Assembly: GCF_013376095.1 (NCBI RefSeq)
Contig: NZ_JAAMFN010000015.1
Location: 1 to 64,000 of the forward strand
Direction: 5' to 3'
Source of the DNA: Arthrobacter sp. SDTb3-6
GTDB taxonomy: Bacteria; Actinomycetota; Actinomycetes; Actinomycetales; Micrococcaceae
Length of the DNA: 64,000 nt
The notes beneath the pieces are model-generated. The model saw only the letters and a list, made by a program, of their open reading frames with translations. It was not told the origin of the DNA and did no database searches. Each line of letters begins with the position of its first letter. The first letter of the stretch is position 1. This document shows, in pieces, positions 8,710 through 16,810 of the stretch. Made by a program: the position numbers and the translations under genes.

Positions 8710-10455
8710 ATGACGTACGCAGTGGACTTGCGGGCCGCCCCGTTCAACCTCGACGACGCCGGCGTGGCCTGGGTGGAGTCGACCATTGGGTCGATGACGC
8801 TGGAGGAAAAGATCGGCCAGCTGTTCATCAACCACAACAACAGCTACGCCCCGGAATACCTCGAGGAGGTGCTTCAGACCTTCCACGTGGGCGGCATGCG
8901 GTACCGTCCGGGCCCGTCCGCCGCAGTCCAGGCGCACATCCGCCACGCACAGTCCAAGACGAAAATTCCCCTGCTGATTGCCTCCAACCCGGAAATGGGC
9001 GGCGCCGGCAGCTGCGACGACGGCACCTTCGTCTCCACGCACCTGCAGGCCGGCTCCCACCCGGACAAGTCCATTGCCCGGCAGATGGGCCAGGTGGCAG
9101 GGGTGGAAACCGCGGCGCTGGGCTGCAACTGGGCGTTCGCACCCATCGTGGACATCCACTACAACTGGCGCAACACCGTCATCTCCACCCGCTCCTTCGG
9201 CAACACGCCCGAGGTGGTGGTGGAACGCGCCAAGGAATACTTTGACGGCATCAGCGAATCGCCCACTGCCTGCGCCATGAAGCACTTCCCGGGCGACGGC
9301 ATCGACGAGCGCGACCAGCACGTGGTGACCTCCTGGAACACCCTCGGCTGGGAGGAATGGAACAAGAGCTACGGGCAGGTGTACCGGGACATGATTGCGC
9401 ACGGCGTGCAGTCGGTCATGGCCGGGCACATCGGGGCGCCGGAACTGACCCGCCACTTCCGCCCCGGCACGGCGGACGCGGAGCTGCGCCCGGCAACGCT
9501 GGCTCCCGAACTGCTGGGGGACCTGCTGCGCGGGGAACTCGGCTTCAACGGCGTGATCCTCACCGACGCCTCCCAAATGATCGGCATGACCCAGGCCATG
9601 AAGCGCCGGGACCTGGTGCCGGCCGCCATCGCGGCCGGCTGCGACATGTTCCTGTTCTTCCGCAACCCTGCGGAGGATTTTGGCTACATGCTGGACGGCT
9701 ACCGCAACGGCACCATCACCGAGGACCGCCTGCAGGACGCGCTGCGCCGCATCCTGGCACTCAAGGCGTCCCTGGGCCTGCACCTGGCGGACCGGGACGC
9801 CCTGGTCCCGCCGGTGGAGGCCCTGGCCGTGATCGGATGCCCCGGACACCTGGCCATTGCCGCCGGGATTGCGGACAAGACCGTCACGCTGGTCAAGGAC
9901 ACGGCCCGGAACCTGCCCATCGCCCCGGCCACGCACAAGAGGATCCGCCTCTACGGCGTGTCCGGTGGATCGGACTTCACCATGGCGGACCCGCTGGGCT
10001 ACCTGGACGTGGTGGCCGCGGAACTGGAGCGGGCCGGCTTTGAGGTCCACGTCTTCAAGACCGCCGAACAGCGCAAGGCGGCAGGGGAGGAGGGCGTGAA
10101 CTTCATGTCCGTCATCTCCGAAGAGGCCGCCGGGGACTACGCGGAGAAGTACGACGCCGCGTTCGTGTTCGCCAACGTCAAGGGATTCGCCCAGGAAGCA
10201 GCCATCCGGATCAAGTGGTCAACCCCCATGGCCGCGGAAATCCCGTGGTACACCACCGAGGTGCCCACGGTGTTCGTCTCGCTGAACCAGCCCAACCACC
10301 TCATCGACGTGCCCATGGTCAAGACGGCCATCCACGCCCATGCCGGGACCCGCGAAGCCATCCGGGCCACGATTGAAAAGATCCAGGGGCTCTCGGAATT
10401 CCAGGGCACGTTCAACGGGAACGTGTTCTGCGATTCCTTCGACACCCGCCTCTGA
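8710..10455 (+). CDS. Glycoside hydrolase family 3, NagZ-like
   Basis: A 581-residue protein with a GH3 TIM barrel (about 20-360) and a second alpha/beta domain (about 370-580). The motif KHFPGDG begins at K191 and is followed four residues later by D-x-H (GDGIDERDQH). This is the Asp-His acid/base signature of the beta-N-acetylglucosaminidase branch, some of which act as phosphorylases. The likely nucleophile is Asp in ILTDASQM. No signal peptide is seen, so it probably acts on imported oligosaccharides. Why it sits in a uronate operon is unclear; it may release the uronate-containing moiety of a polymer fragment. Good ribosome site AGGAGAAG. Confidence 0.82.
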   Translation: MTYAVDLRAAPFNLDDAGVAWVESTIGSMTLEEKIGQLFINHNNSYAPEYLEEVLQTFHVGGMRYRPGPSAAVQAHIRHAQSKTKIPLLIASNPEMGGAGSCDDGTFVSTHLQAGSHPDKSIARQMGQVAGVETAALGCNWAFAPIVDIHYNWRNTVISTRSFGNTPEVVVERAKEYFDGISESPTACAMKHFPGDGIDERDQHVVTSWNTLGWEEWNKSYGQVYRDMIAHGVQSVMAGHIGAPELTRHFRPGTADAELRPATLAPELLGDLLRGELGFNGVILTDASQMIGMTQAMKRRDLVPAAIAAGCDMFLFFRNPAEDFGYMLDGYRNGTITEDRLQDALRRILALKASLGLHLADRDALVPPVEALAVIGCPGHLAIAAGIADKTVTLVKDTARNLPIAPATHKRIRLYGVSGGSDFTMADPLGYLDVVAAELERAGFEVHVFKTAEQRKAAGEEGVNFMSVISEEAAGDYAEKYDAAFVFANVKGFAQEAAIRIKWSTPMAAEIPWYTTEVPTVFVSLNQPNHLIDVPMVKTAIHAHAGTREAIRATIEKIQGLSEFQGTFNGNVFCDSFDTRL

Positions 10456-10475
10456 TACAGCACCGGTTGGCCCGG

Positions 10476-10518
10476 CCGGGCCCCGGCAGCCCCGGCGCGG
10501 GCACGGGGGCCCGGTTTT
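10476..10518 (+). terminator. Rho-independent-type terminator after the GH3 gene
   Basis: CCGGGCCCC (10476-10484) pairs with GGGGCCCGG (10506-10514), a smaller GCCC/GGGC stem fits in the loop, and TTTT follows at once. This is a credible 3' end for the uronate operon just before the second gluconokinase. Confidence 0.6.
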
Positions 10519-10533
10519 GGTATATAAGGGAGT

Positions 10534-11085
10534 ATGGACATGCCGTTGCAGAACACTCAAGGCCAGGCGGGCCCCCGTGCCGCCACCCGCGTCATCGTCA
10601 TGGGTGTCTCCGGTTCCGGAAAAAGCACCATTGGCGCCCTCGTGGCCGATGCCATGGACATCCCCTTCCTGGACGGCGACTCGCTGCACCCCCTGGCCAA
10701 CATCCACAAAATGGCTGCCGGGACACCGCTGAACGACGAGGACCGCCTGCCCTGGCTGGAAATCGTCGGCAACGAGCTGGCCAACACCAAGGCAGCGGGG
10801 ATTGTCATCGCGTGCTCGGCGCTCAAGCGCAGCTACCGCGACATCATCCGCACCAAGGCCCCGGACACCATCTTCCTGCACCTGGACGGCTCCCTCGAAG
10901 TGCTCAGCTCACGGCTGGAGGGACGCTCCGGGCACTTCATGCCGCCGGCACTCCTGGAATCCCAGCTGGCCACCCTGGAACCGCTGGGCGCGGACGAACG
11001 CGGTGTGGTCATCGACATCGCCGCGGGCATCAACGAACTTCTGGCAGAGGCGGTGGCCGGCATTAGGCGCGTGGCCGGAAAGTAG
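10534..11085 (+). CDS. gntK: Gluconokinase (second copy)
   Basis: A 183-residue paralogue of the enzyme at 8110-8676, sharing all family blocks: Walker A GVSGSGKS at 24-31, [42 protein letters not shown] and [24 protein letters not shown] box at 10521-10526 and AAGGGAG immediately before the ATG suggest its own promoter. With TATATA as the -10, transcription would begin almost at the ATG. Two gluconokinases within 2 kb is unusual; they may be differently regulated or one may take a related sugar acid. Confidence 0.9.
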   Translation: MDMPLQNTQGQAGPRAATRVIVMGVSGSGKSTIGALVADAMDIPFLDGDSLHPLANIHKMAAGTPLNDEDRLPWLEIVGNELANTKAAGIVIACSALKRSYRDIIRTKAPDTIFLHLDGSLEVLSSRLEGRSGHFMPPALLESQLATLEPLGADERGVVIDIAAGINELLAEAVAGIRRVAGK

Positions 11086-11091
11086 TCCCTC

Positions 11092-11598
11092 ATGACGGAC
11101 GACGCCGACGGCCGGCACCGCGCCGACGAGGAGCTGAGCGTCGGCCAGCTCGCCGAACGCGGCGGCGTCACCGTCTCGGCCCTGCATTTCTATGAGCGGC
11201 AGGGCCTGATTTCGAGCACGCGCACGCCGGGCAACCAGCGGCGCTACCGTCGCTCCGTGTTGCGGCGCGTCGCCGTGATCCGGGCCGCCCAGCGCGCAGG
11301 GATCCCGCTGGCCCTCGTGGCCGACTCCTTTTCCGAACTCCCCTCCGACGGCGTGCCCACCCAGGCCGACTGGCAGCGGCTGTCGGAACATTGGCGCGGC
11401 GAACTGGACACGCGCATCGCCGCCCTGGAGAAGCTGCGCGGCAGCCTGGGCGGCTGCATCGGCTGCGGCTGCCTGTCGCTGGCCGAGTGCGGCTTCGTGA
11501 ACCCCAACGACCAGGTGGCCGGCACCCGGCCCGGCGCCCGTGCCTTTGACCGCATCGACCCGACTGGGCAGCAGTTGATGCGGTTTCGGCCGGTGTGA
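11092..11598 (+). CDS. soxR: Redox-sensing MerR-family activator SoxR
   Basis: A 168-residue MerR-family protein. The winged-helix start is LSVGQLAERGGVTVSALHFYERQGLI (about 15-40), then a dimerisation helix, then the [2Fe-2S] cluster motif CIGCGCLSLAEC with C122, C125, C127 and C133, the exact SoxR spacing. SoxR is oxidised by redox-cycling compounds and then activates promoters with over-long spacers. It begins 6 bp after gluconokinase, but a SoxR box follows it rather than precedes it, so the target is the next gene. In actinobacteria SoxR usually controls a few reductases or exporters, not soxS. Confidence 0.93.
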   Translation: MTDDADGRHRADEELSVGQLAERGGVTVSALHFYERQGLISSTRTPGNQRRYRRSVLRRVAVIRAAQRAGIPLALVADSFSELPSDGVPTQADWQRLSEHWRGELDTRIAALEKLRGSLGGCIGCGCLSLAECGFVNPNDQVAGTRPGARAFDRIDPTGQQLMRFRPV

Positions 11599-11646
11599 AA
11601 GCGCTTTCCCCTGCAACCATTGCGACCCAGATGGGGGCCTGCGGAT

Positions 11647-11677
11647 TTGACCTCAACCTTTGTTGAGGTTCTAGTGT
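11647..11677 (+). promoter_or_regulatory. SoxR-dependent promoter of the flavin reductase gene
   Basis: The palindrome CCTCAACCTTTGTTGAGG (11651-11668) matches the SoxR box (CCTCAA-N6-TTGAGG, perfect 6-bp arms). It lies between TTGACC (11647-11652) and TAGTGT (11672-11677), whose spacing is 19 bp, the hallmark of MerR/SoxR-activated promoters. The leader to the ATG at 11728 is about 44 nt. Confidence 0.8.
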
Positions 11678-11727
11678 TGCTGGTGGCCCGCCGCGGCGGC
11701 GGGTGTGCCTTGGAAGGGACATCTCAC

Positions 11728-12264
11728 ATGAGAGTGCATGCGGCCACGGACCCCACCTGGGCCTTGACGGCCGATTTCAAGGCTGCGTTCGGCGGCCATC
11801 CGGCCGGCGTGGCCGTCATCACCGCGGACTCCGGCACCGGGCCGGTCGGCGTGACGGCCTCCTCCGTGGCCTCCGTCTCCGCGCAGCCTCCCATCCTCGC
11901 GTTCTCGCTCGCGTCGCGGTCCGGCTCTGCCGCCGCCCTTGCCGATGCCGATTCGATCGTGGTGCACCTGCTCACGGCAGCCGACCTGTCCCTGGCCCGC
12001 ACCTTCGCCAGCCCCACCTCGGAGCGTTTTGCCGGCTCGACGGCGTGGACCCGGCTGCCGACGGGCGAACCGCTGCTCGGGCACGCAGGCTTCGCCCTGC
12101 GCTGTGAGATCCTCAGCCGCACGCCGGCAGGCGCCTCATTGCTCGTGGCAGCCTCCGTCGTGGGGATCATCGCCCCGGATGCCCCGTCCCAGGGTGCACC
12201 GCTCGTCTACCATGAGCGCGCCTACCACGCCCTTGACGGCAGCACCGTCCTGCCCGGCGCCTGA
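11728..12264 (+). CDS. Flavin reductase-like domain protein
   Basis: A 178-residue protein of the flavin-reductase/FMN-binding split-barrel family that supplies reduced flavin to monooxygenases. The N-terminal block FKAAFGGHPAGVAVITADSGTGPVGVTASSVASVSAQPP and the central LSLARTFASPTSERFAG are typical. The ATG at 11728 is chosen over upstream in-frame starts because GGAAGGGA precedes it and the SoxR promoter would otherwise fall inside the gene. The SoxR box makes it a likely member of a redox-cycling drug response. No partner monooxygenase is adjacent. Confidence 0.82.
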   Translation: MRVHAATDPTWALTADFKAAFGGHPAGVAVITADSGTGPVGVTASSVASVSAQPPILAFSLASRSGSAAALADADSIVVHLLTAADLSLARTFASPTSERFAGSTAWTRLPTGEPLLGHAGFALRCEILSRTPAGASLLVAASVVGIIAPDAPSQGAPLVYHERAYHALDGSTVLPGA

Positions 12265-12320
12265 CCCGGCACGATGCCGCCCCGTAGCTCGGGTGCGCGG
12301 TGGCGTGAAGGCCGCTCATG

Positions 12321-12533
12321 TAGACTAAAAATCCTATGGAAAGTAAATCTAGGGGCCGGCACAACGGTTCGCAGGGTATCCGCCGATGCCCCGCCGCGAA
12401 CGTTGCACAAGCCGGCAAACCCCGCACCAGAGCCCGCCATGACGCCACCTCCACGCCGGCCGGCCCCAGCGCCGACCACCCTCCGCCGGCGGCCAACCCC
12501 CACAGCTGCAACGCTGAAACCGGGGGCATCTAA
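12321..12533 (+). promoter_or_regulatory. Structured 5' leader before the CNNM exporter genes (candidate riboswitch)
   Basis: A -10-like TAGACT at 12321-12326 would give a leader of about 200 nt. It can fold a nested stem: GCCGGC (12355-12360) with GCCGGC (12411-12416), enclosing AACGGTTCGC (12363-12372) with GCGAACGTT (12396-12404). CCCCC at 12497-12501 can pair with GGGGG at 12522-12526, which is the only ribosome-site-like sequence before the ATG at 12534. A 65-codon frame from 12336 ends exactly at the ATG and could alternatively be a leader peptide. It does not clearly match the M-box or yybP-ykoY consensus as I recall them. Confidence 0.4.
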
Positions 12534-13892
12534 ATGGAGTGGATCCTCCTGGCAGCAGGGCTGCTGCTCATACTCGGCACCGGATTCTTCGTGGCCGTTG
12601 AATTTTCCCTCGTGGCACTTGACCAGACCACGGTCCAGCGCGCCGTCGACAACGGCGATGCGGCCGCCGCGCCGCTGCTGCGCTGCCTGAAGTCCCTCTC
12701 CACCCAGCTTTCGAGCTGCCAGCTCGGCATCACCCTCACGACCCTGCTGACAGGCTTCCTGATTGAGCCCTCGCTGGGGGCGTTGCTGGACGTGCCGCTG
12801 GCAGCCGTGGGAGTTCCGGCGGCAGCGGCGGCGCCCGCAGCCCTCGCCGTCGCCATGGTGATTGCCACACTTCTGTCGATGCTCATCGGCGAACTGGTGC
12901 CCAAGAACATGGCGATCGCCAAGTCCTTCGAGATCGGCAAGGCCGTGGCCCGCCCGCAGCTCGTGTTCACCGCCGTCTTCAAGCCCGCCGTGCTGCTGCT
13001 CAACGGCGTGGCCAACAAGGTGCTGCACGTGTTCGGCATGGAAGCCAAGGAGGAGATTTCCGGCGCCAGGTCACCTGCCGAGCTGGCCTCCCTGGTGCGC
13101 CGCTCGGCCGCCATGGGCACGCTGGATGAAGGCACCGCCCGCTTTGTGGCCCGCACGCTCAGCTTTGGCGAACGGACGGCCGCCGATGTCATGACCCCGC
13201 GCATGCGCGTTGAAACCATCGAATCCGAGCAGTCCGTGGCGGACATCATCGCTGCCGCCCGGCGCACCGGCTTCTCACGCTTCCCCGTCATTGGCGACTC
13301 CCCGGACAACATCCTGGGCGTGGTCCACCTGAAAAAGGCGGTCTCCATCCCCTTCCGCAAGCGCCCCGACATCGAGGCCGGCGCCATCATGACCGAGGTC
13401 CTGCGCGTGCCCGAAACTGTCCACCTGGATGCCCTGATCCTGGAACTGCGCGAAGGCAACCTGCAGATGGCGGTGGTCCAGGACGAATACGGCGGCACCG
13501 CCGGCGTCACGACCCTCGAGGACCTGGTGGAGGAGATCGTCGGGGAGGTCTCCGACGAACACGACCGCACCAAGCCCGGCATCCTGCAGGGGGCGGACGG
13601 CAACTGGTTTTTCCCGGGCCTCATGCGCCCCGACGAGGTGTCCGAACGCATCGGTGCCCTCAACGTGCCGGACGAGGCAGGCTATGAAACCGTCGGCGGT
13701 TTCATGATGGCCGAACTCGGGCGCATCGCCGTGGTGGGTGACACCGTCCCGGTCGAAGGCGGCACCCTCGTGGTGGACCGGCTCGAGCGCCACCGCATTG
13801 ACCGGATCTGCTTCATCCCGGCGCCGGCCCCCGCAACGGGGGAACCCGGCGTCGTGCCCCACGGGAAACCGGCGGGCGGTGGTGGACAATGA
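12534..13892 (+). CDS. CNNM/CorC-family divalent cation exporter with CBS pair
   Basis: A 452-residue membrane protein, commonly annotated hemolysin or HlyC/CorC. It has an N-terminal DUF21/CNNM domain of about four hydrophobic segments (1-150, starting MEWILLAAGLLLILGTGFFVAVEFSLVALD). A CBS-domain pair follows (about 215-340, from MTPRMRVETIESEQSVADII to EEIVGEVSDEHD), then a CorC/HlyC C-terminal domain (350-430). Family members such as MpfA/CorB export or sense Mg2+. Its last 4 bp overlap the start of a paralogue, implying a two-gene operon and perhaps a heterodimer. Confidence 0.86.
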   Translation: MEWILLAAGLLLILGTGFFVAVEFSLVALDQTTVQRAVDNGDAAAAPLLRCLKSLSTQLSSCQLGITLTTLLTGFLIEPSLGALLDVPLAAVGVPAAAAAPAALAVAMVIATLLSMLIGELVPKNMAIAKSFEIGKAVARPQLVFTAVFKPAVLLLNGVANKVLHVFGMEAKEEISGARSPAELASLVRRSAAMGTLDEGTARFVARTLSFGERTAADVMTPRMRVETIESEQSVADIIAAARRTGFSRFPVIGDSPDNILGVVHLKKAVSIPFRKRPDIEAGAIMTEVLRVPETVHLDALILELREGNLQMAVVQDEYGGTAGVTTLEDLVEEIVGEVSDEHDRTKPGILQGADGNWFFPGLMRPDEVSERIGALNVPDEAGYETVGGFMMAELGRIAVVGDTVPVEGGTLVVDRLERHRIDRICFIPAPAPATGEPGVVPHGKPAGGGGQ

Positions 13893-14947
13893 GCGGCTGG
13901 GCCGGACTGGTGTGGCTTGTGGTGCTGCTGCTGGGCAACGCCTTCTTCGTCGCCGCCGAATTCGCCATCATGTCGGCACGCCGCAGCCAGGTGGAACCGC
14001 TCGCCGAGACCGGGTCCAAGCGGGCCAAGATCACGCTGGGCGCCATGGAGAACGTCTCGCTCATGCTGGCCTGTTCGCAGCTGGGCATCACCGTTTGCTC
14101 GCTGCTGATCCTCAACGTGGCGGAGCCGTCCATCCACCACATGTTGTCGGCTCCGCTGCATGCCATCGGCGTCGCGGACAGCATCTCCGCGCCGGTGGCC
14201 TTTGTGGTGGCCCTGCTGCTCGTGACCTTCCTGCACGTGACGTTTGGCGAGATGGTGCCCAAGAACATGAGCGTCTCCGCCGCGGACAAGGCGGCACTGC
14301 TGCTCGCCCCGCCGCTGGTGCTCATCGGCAAGGGCGTGCGGCCGGTGATCGTGGCCCTGAACTGGAGTGCCAACCACATTGTGCGCCTGTTCCGGATTGA
14401 GCCCCAGGACGAGGTTTCCTCCTCCTTCACCCTGGAGGAGGTCCAGTCCATCGTGGCCGAGTCCACGCGCAGCGGCCTGGTGGATGACCAGACCGGGCTG
14501 ATCAACGGTGCGTTGGAGTTCTCCACGCAACGCGCGGGGGACATCATGGTGCCGCTGGGGCAGGTGGTGACCCTGCCGCCGTCGGCCACCCCCGTGGACT
14601 TTGAGCACAAGGTCGGCAAGACCGGTTTCTCCCGCTTTGTCTTCGCGGACGAGGCCGGGACCCTGCTGGGGTACCTGCACCTGAAGGACGTGCTGCCCAT
14701 TCCGGTGGAGCGCTACGAGCTGCCGATCGGGGAGGCGCGGGTGCGCTCCCTCGTCAACCTGTCCGCGGACGAGGAGATCGAGGATGCGCTGGCCATCATG
14801 CAGCGCACCGGATCCCACGTGGCACGCGTCATTTCCGCGGAGGGGCGGACGGTGGGGGTGTTGTTCCTGGAGGACGTCATCGAACAGCTCGTGGGCGAGA
14901 TCCGCGACGCCACGCAGACACAGGTCCAGGAGCGCCGGAAGGCTTGA
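13889..14947 (+). CDS. Second CNNM/CBS-domain protein
   Basis: A 352-residue paralogue of the preceding protein. The CNNM domain (1-160) begins WAGLVWLVVLLLGNAFFVAAEFAIMSARRSQVE and includes FGEMVPKNMSVSAAD. The CBS pair spans about 210-340 (IMVPLGQVVTLPPSATPVDFEHKV to DVIEQLVGEI). It lacks the C-terminal CorC/HlyC domain of its neighbour. Coupled pairs like this are common in actinobacteria and are thought to work together in Mg2+/Co2+ homeostasis. The transported ion is inferred from family. Confidence 0.84.
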   Translation: MSGWAGLVWLVVLLLGNAFFVAAEFAIMSARRSQVEPLAETGSKRAKITLGAMENVSLMLACSQLGITVCSLLILNVAEPSIHHMLSAPLHAIGVADSISAPVAFVVALLLVTFLHVTFGEMVPKNMSVSAADKAALLLAPPLVLIGKGVRPVIVALNWSANHIVRLFRIEPQDEVSSSFTLEEVQSIVAESTRSGLVDDQTGLINGALEFSTQRAGDIMVPLGQVVTLPPSATPVDFEHKVGKTGFSRFVFADEAGTLLGYLHLKDVLPIPVERYELPIGEARVRSLVNLSADEEIEDALAIMQRTGSHVARVISAEGRTVGVLFLEDVIEQLVGEIRDATQTQVQERRKA

Positions 14948-14990
14948 TGCGAACGATTCCCAATTAGGCTATGCTGTGGGAAGACTTATT

Positions 14991-15009
14991 GGTAATTATT
15001 CTCATTAGC
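14991..15009. promoter_or_regulatory. Fur/Zur-like operator before the zinc ABC operon
   Basis: GGTAATTATTCTCATTAGC is an AT-rich partial palindrome that matches the classical Fur-type box at about 14 of 19 positions. It lies 20 bp before the start of the substrate-binding protein. With a zur gene 4 kb downstream, a Zur operator is the simplest reading. It stands out against the GC-rich background. Confidence 0.55.
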
Positions 15010-15029
15010 TTTCCTTGGAGGACCTTCGC

Positions 15030-15968
15030 ATGCACCTGCGCCGCACAGCACTGACCCTGGGACTGGCCGTGGCCGCCTCCCTGGCCCTGGGCGCCTGTGG
15101 CGGAGGTACCACGGCAGCCACAGGCACCCAGGGCTCCCAAGGCGGGGGCAGGATCGCCGTCGTGGCCTCCACCGACGTGTACGGGAGCATCGCCGAGGCG
15201 ATCGGCGGCGACGACGTGGCGGTGCACTCAATCATCAACAGTGCCGCCGCGGACCCGCACTCCTACGAGGCCACCGCGCAGGACAAGCTGGCGGTCTCCA
15301 AGGCTGCCGTCGGGATTGAAAACGGCGGCGGTTACGACGACTTCTTCGGCCGGCTCGCCAGCGGCGTCCTGGACCCGGCCAAGGTGGTCAACGTCAGTGA
15401 GCTTTCCGGCCTGGACAAGGGTGCGGACTTCAACGAACACGTATGGTACTCGCTGCCCACCATGGCCAAGCTGGCCGATGAACTCGCCGAACGGTTCAGC
15501 TCGCTGGACACCGTCCGTGCCGCCACATTCAAGGCCAACGCCTCGGCCTTCAAGGGGCGGCTGGACGGGCTGGAGGGCAAGCTGGCGGCCTTGAAGTCGG
15601 CACACCCCGGCGCCACGGCCGCCATCACCGAACCGGTGCCGGTGTACCTGCTCCAGGCCGCCGGGCTGGCCAACAAGACCCCGGCAGCATTCAGCACGGC
15701 CATTGAAAACGGCTCCGACGTCCCCACCACGGTGCTGCGCGATACAGTGGCGCTCATGGCTTCCGGAACCGTGGACCTGCTGGCCTACAACGAACAAACG
15801 GAAGGCCCGCAGACCCTGGAAGTGAAAAAGGCGGCGCAGGCCGCCGGCGTCCCCGTGGTGGACTTCTCCGAGACACTGCCGGCCGGCGACTCCTACCTGG
15901 AGTGGATGGCCGCCAACACCGCGCACCTCACCGGGGCCCTGGACCATGCGAAGGCAACGGCCCCGTGA
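15030..15968 (+). CDS. znuA: Zinc (metal) ABC transporter substrate-binding lipoprotein
   Basis: A 312-residue cluster-9 (TroA/ZnuA) binding protein. It has a lipoprotein signal peptide with lipobox LGAC and Cys23. The family blocks IAVVASTDVYGSIAEAIGGDDVAVHSIINSAAADPHSYEATA and HVWYSLPTMAKLADELAERF carry the probable metal-binding His residues. It lacks the long His-rich loop of many ZnuA proteins. The ATG is preferred over an upstream TTG because GGAGGA lies between them. The last 4 bp overlap the ATPase gene. Zn2+ is inferred from the Zur-like box and nearby zur; Mn2+ is the alternative. Confidence 0.86.
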   Translation: MHLRRTALTLGLAVAASLALGACGGGTTAATGTQGSQGGGRIAVVASTDVYGSIAEAIGGDDVAVHSIINSAAADPHSYEATAQDKLAVSKAAVGIENGGGYDDFFGRLASGVLDPAKVVNVSELSGLDKGADFNEHVWYSLPTMAKLADELAERFSSLDTVRAATFKANASAFKGRLDGLEGKLAALKSAHPGATAAITEPVPVYLLQAAGLANKTPAAFSTAIENGSDVPTTVLRDTVALMASGTVDLLAYNEQTEGPQTLEVKKAAQAAGVPVVDFSETLPAGDSYLEWMAANTAHLTGALDHAKATAP

Positions 15969-16810
15969 GTGCGCCCGGCCACGAGCTGCCGGCCGCCCTG
16001 CCGTCCGGGCGGCCCGCCGTCCGCCTGCGCGATGCCCGGCTGGCCTTCGGCGACCGGGTGCTGTGGGACGGCCTGGACCTGGACGTCGCCCCCGGTGAAT
16101 TCCTGGCCGTGCTGGGCGCGAACGGCAGCGGCAAGACGAGCTTTCTGAAGGTCCTGCTGGGCCTTTCCCCCCTCAGCTCCGGGTCCCTGGCGGTCGACGG
16201 CGAACCCGCCCGCCGCGGCCACCGCGGCATTGGCTACGTCCCCCAGCAAAAGCACTTCGCACCGGACACTCCGCTGCGTGCCCGGGACCTGGTGGGCCTG
16301 GGCGTGGACGGACACCGGTGGGGGATCCGGTTGCGCGGGCGGGCCTACCGGCGCCGCGTGGACGAACTGTTGGGGCAGGTGGGGGCCACACCGTACGCCC
16401 GCGTCCCCGTGGGGCTGCTTTCCGGCGGCGAGCAGCAGCGGCTGCGCATCGCCCAGGCCCTGGCCCCCAATCCGAGGGTCCTGCTGTGCGACGAGCCGCT
16501 GCTCTCCCTGGACCTCAACCACCAAAAGGCCGTCAGCGCACTGGTGGGCCACCAGGCCAAGGCCAACGGGACCGCCGTCGTCTTTGTCACCCATGAGATC
16601 AACCCGATCCTGGAACACGTGGACCGGGTGCTGTATCTGGCCGGCGGCCGTTTCACCATCGGCACCCCGGAGCAGGTCATGACCACCAAAGTCCTCTCGA
16701 CGCTGTATGGCACCCATGTCGAGGTGCTCCACAGCAACGGCCGGATTGTGGTGGTGGGCATGCCCGAGGCGGTCATTGACGGGCACATGCCGGAAGGGGG
16801 AGCGGCATGA
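15965..16810 (+). CDS. znuC: Zinc (metal) ABC transporter ATPase
   Basis: A 281-residue ABC ATPase that powers the uptake system. Walker A is GANGSGKT at 51-58, then the Q-loop VPQQKHF, the signature LSGGEQQRLRIAQAL, Walker B VLLCDEPLLSLD and the H-loop FVTHE. The start is the GTG overlapping the upstream stop; an ATG further upstream would lie within the neighbouring gene. It overlaps the permease gene by 4 bp, so all three subunits are translationally coupled. Confidence 0.9.
   Translation: MSAPGHELPAALPSGRPAVRLRDARLAFGDRVLWDGLDLDVAPGEFLAVLGANGSGKTSFLKVLLGLSPLSSGSLAVDGEPARRGHRGIGYVPQQKHFAPDTPLRARDLVGLGVDGHRWGIRLRGRAYRRRVDELLGQVGATPYARVPVGLLSGGEQQRLRIAQALAPNPRVLLCDEPLLSLDLNHQKAVSALVGHQAKANGTAVVFVTHEINPILEHVDRVLYLAGGRFTIGTPEQVMTTKVLSTLYGTHVEVLHSNGRIVVVGMPEAVIDGHMPEGGAA

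Noticed and set aside
12336-12533. A 65-codon gene before the CNNM genes
   Set aside because: It has no ribosome site and no recognisable motif; kept only as a possible leader peptide in the leader entry.
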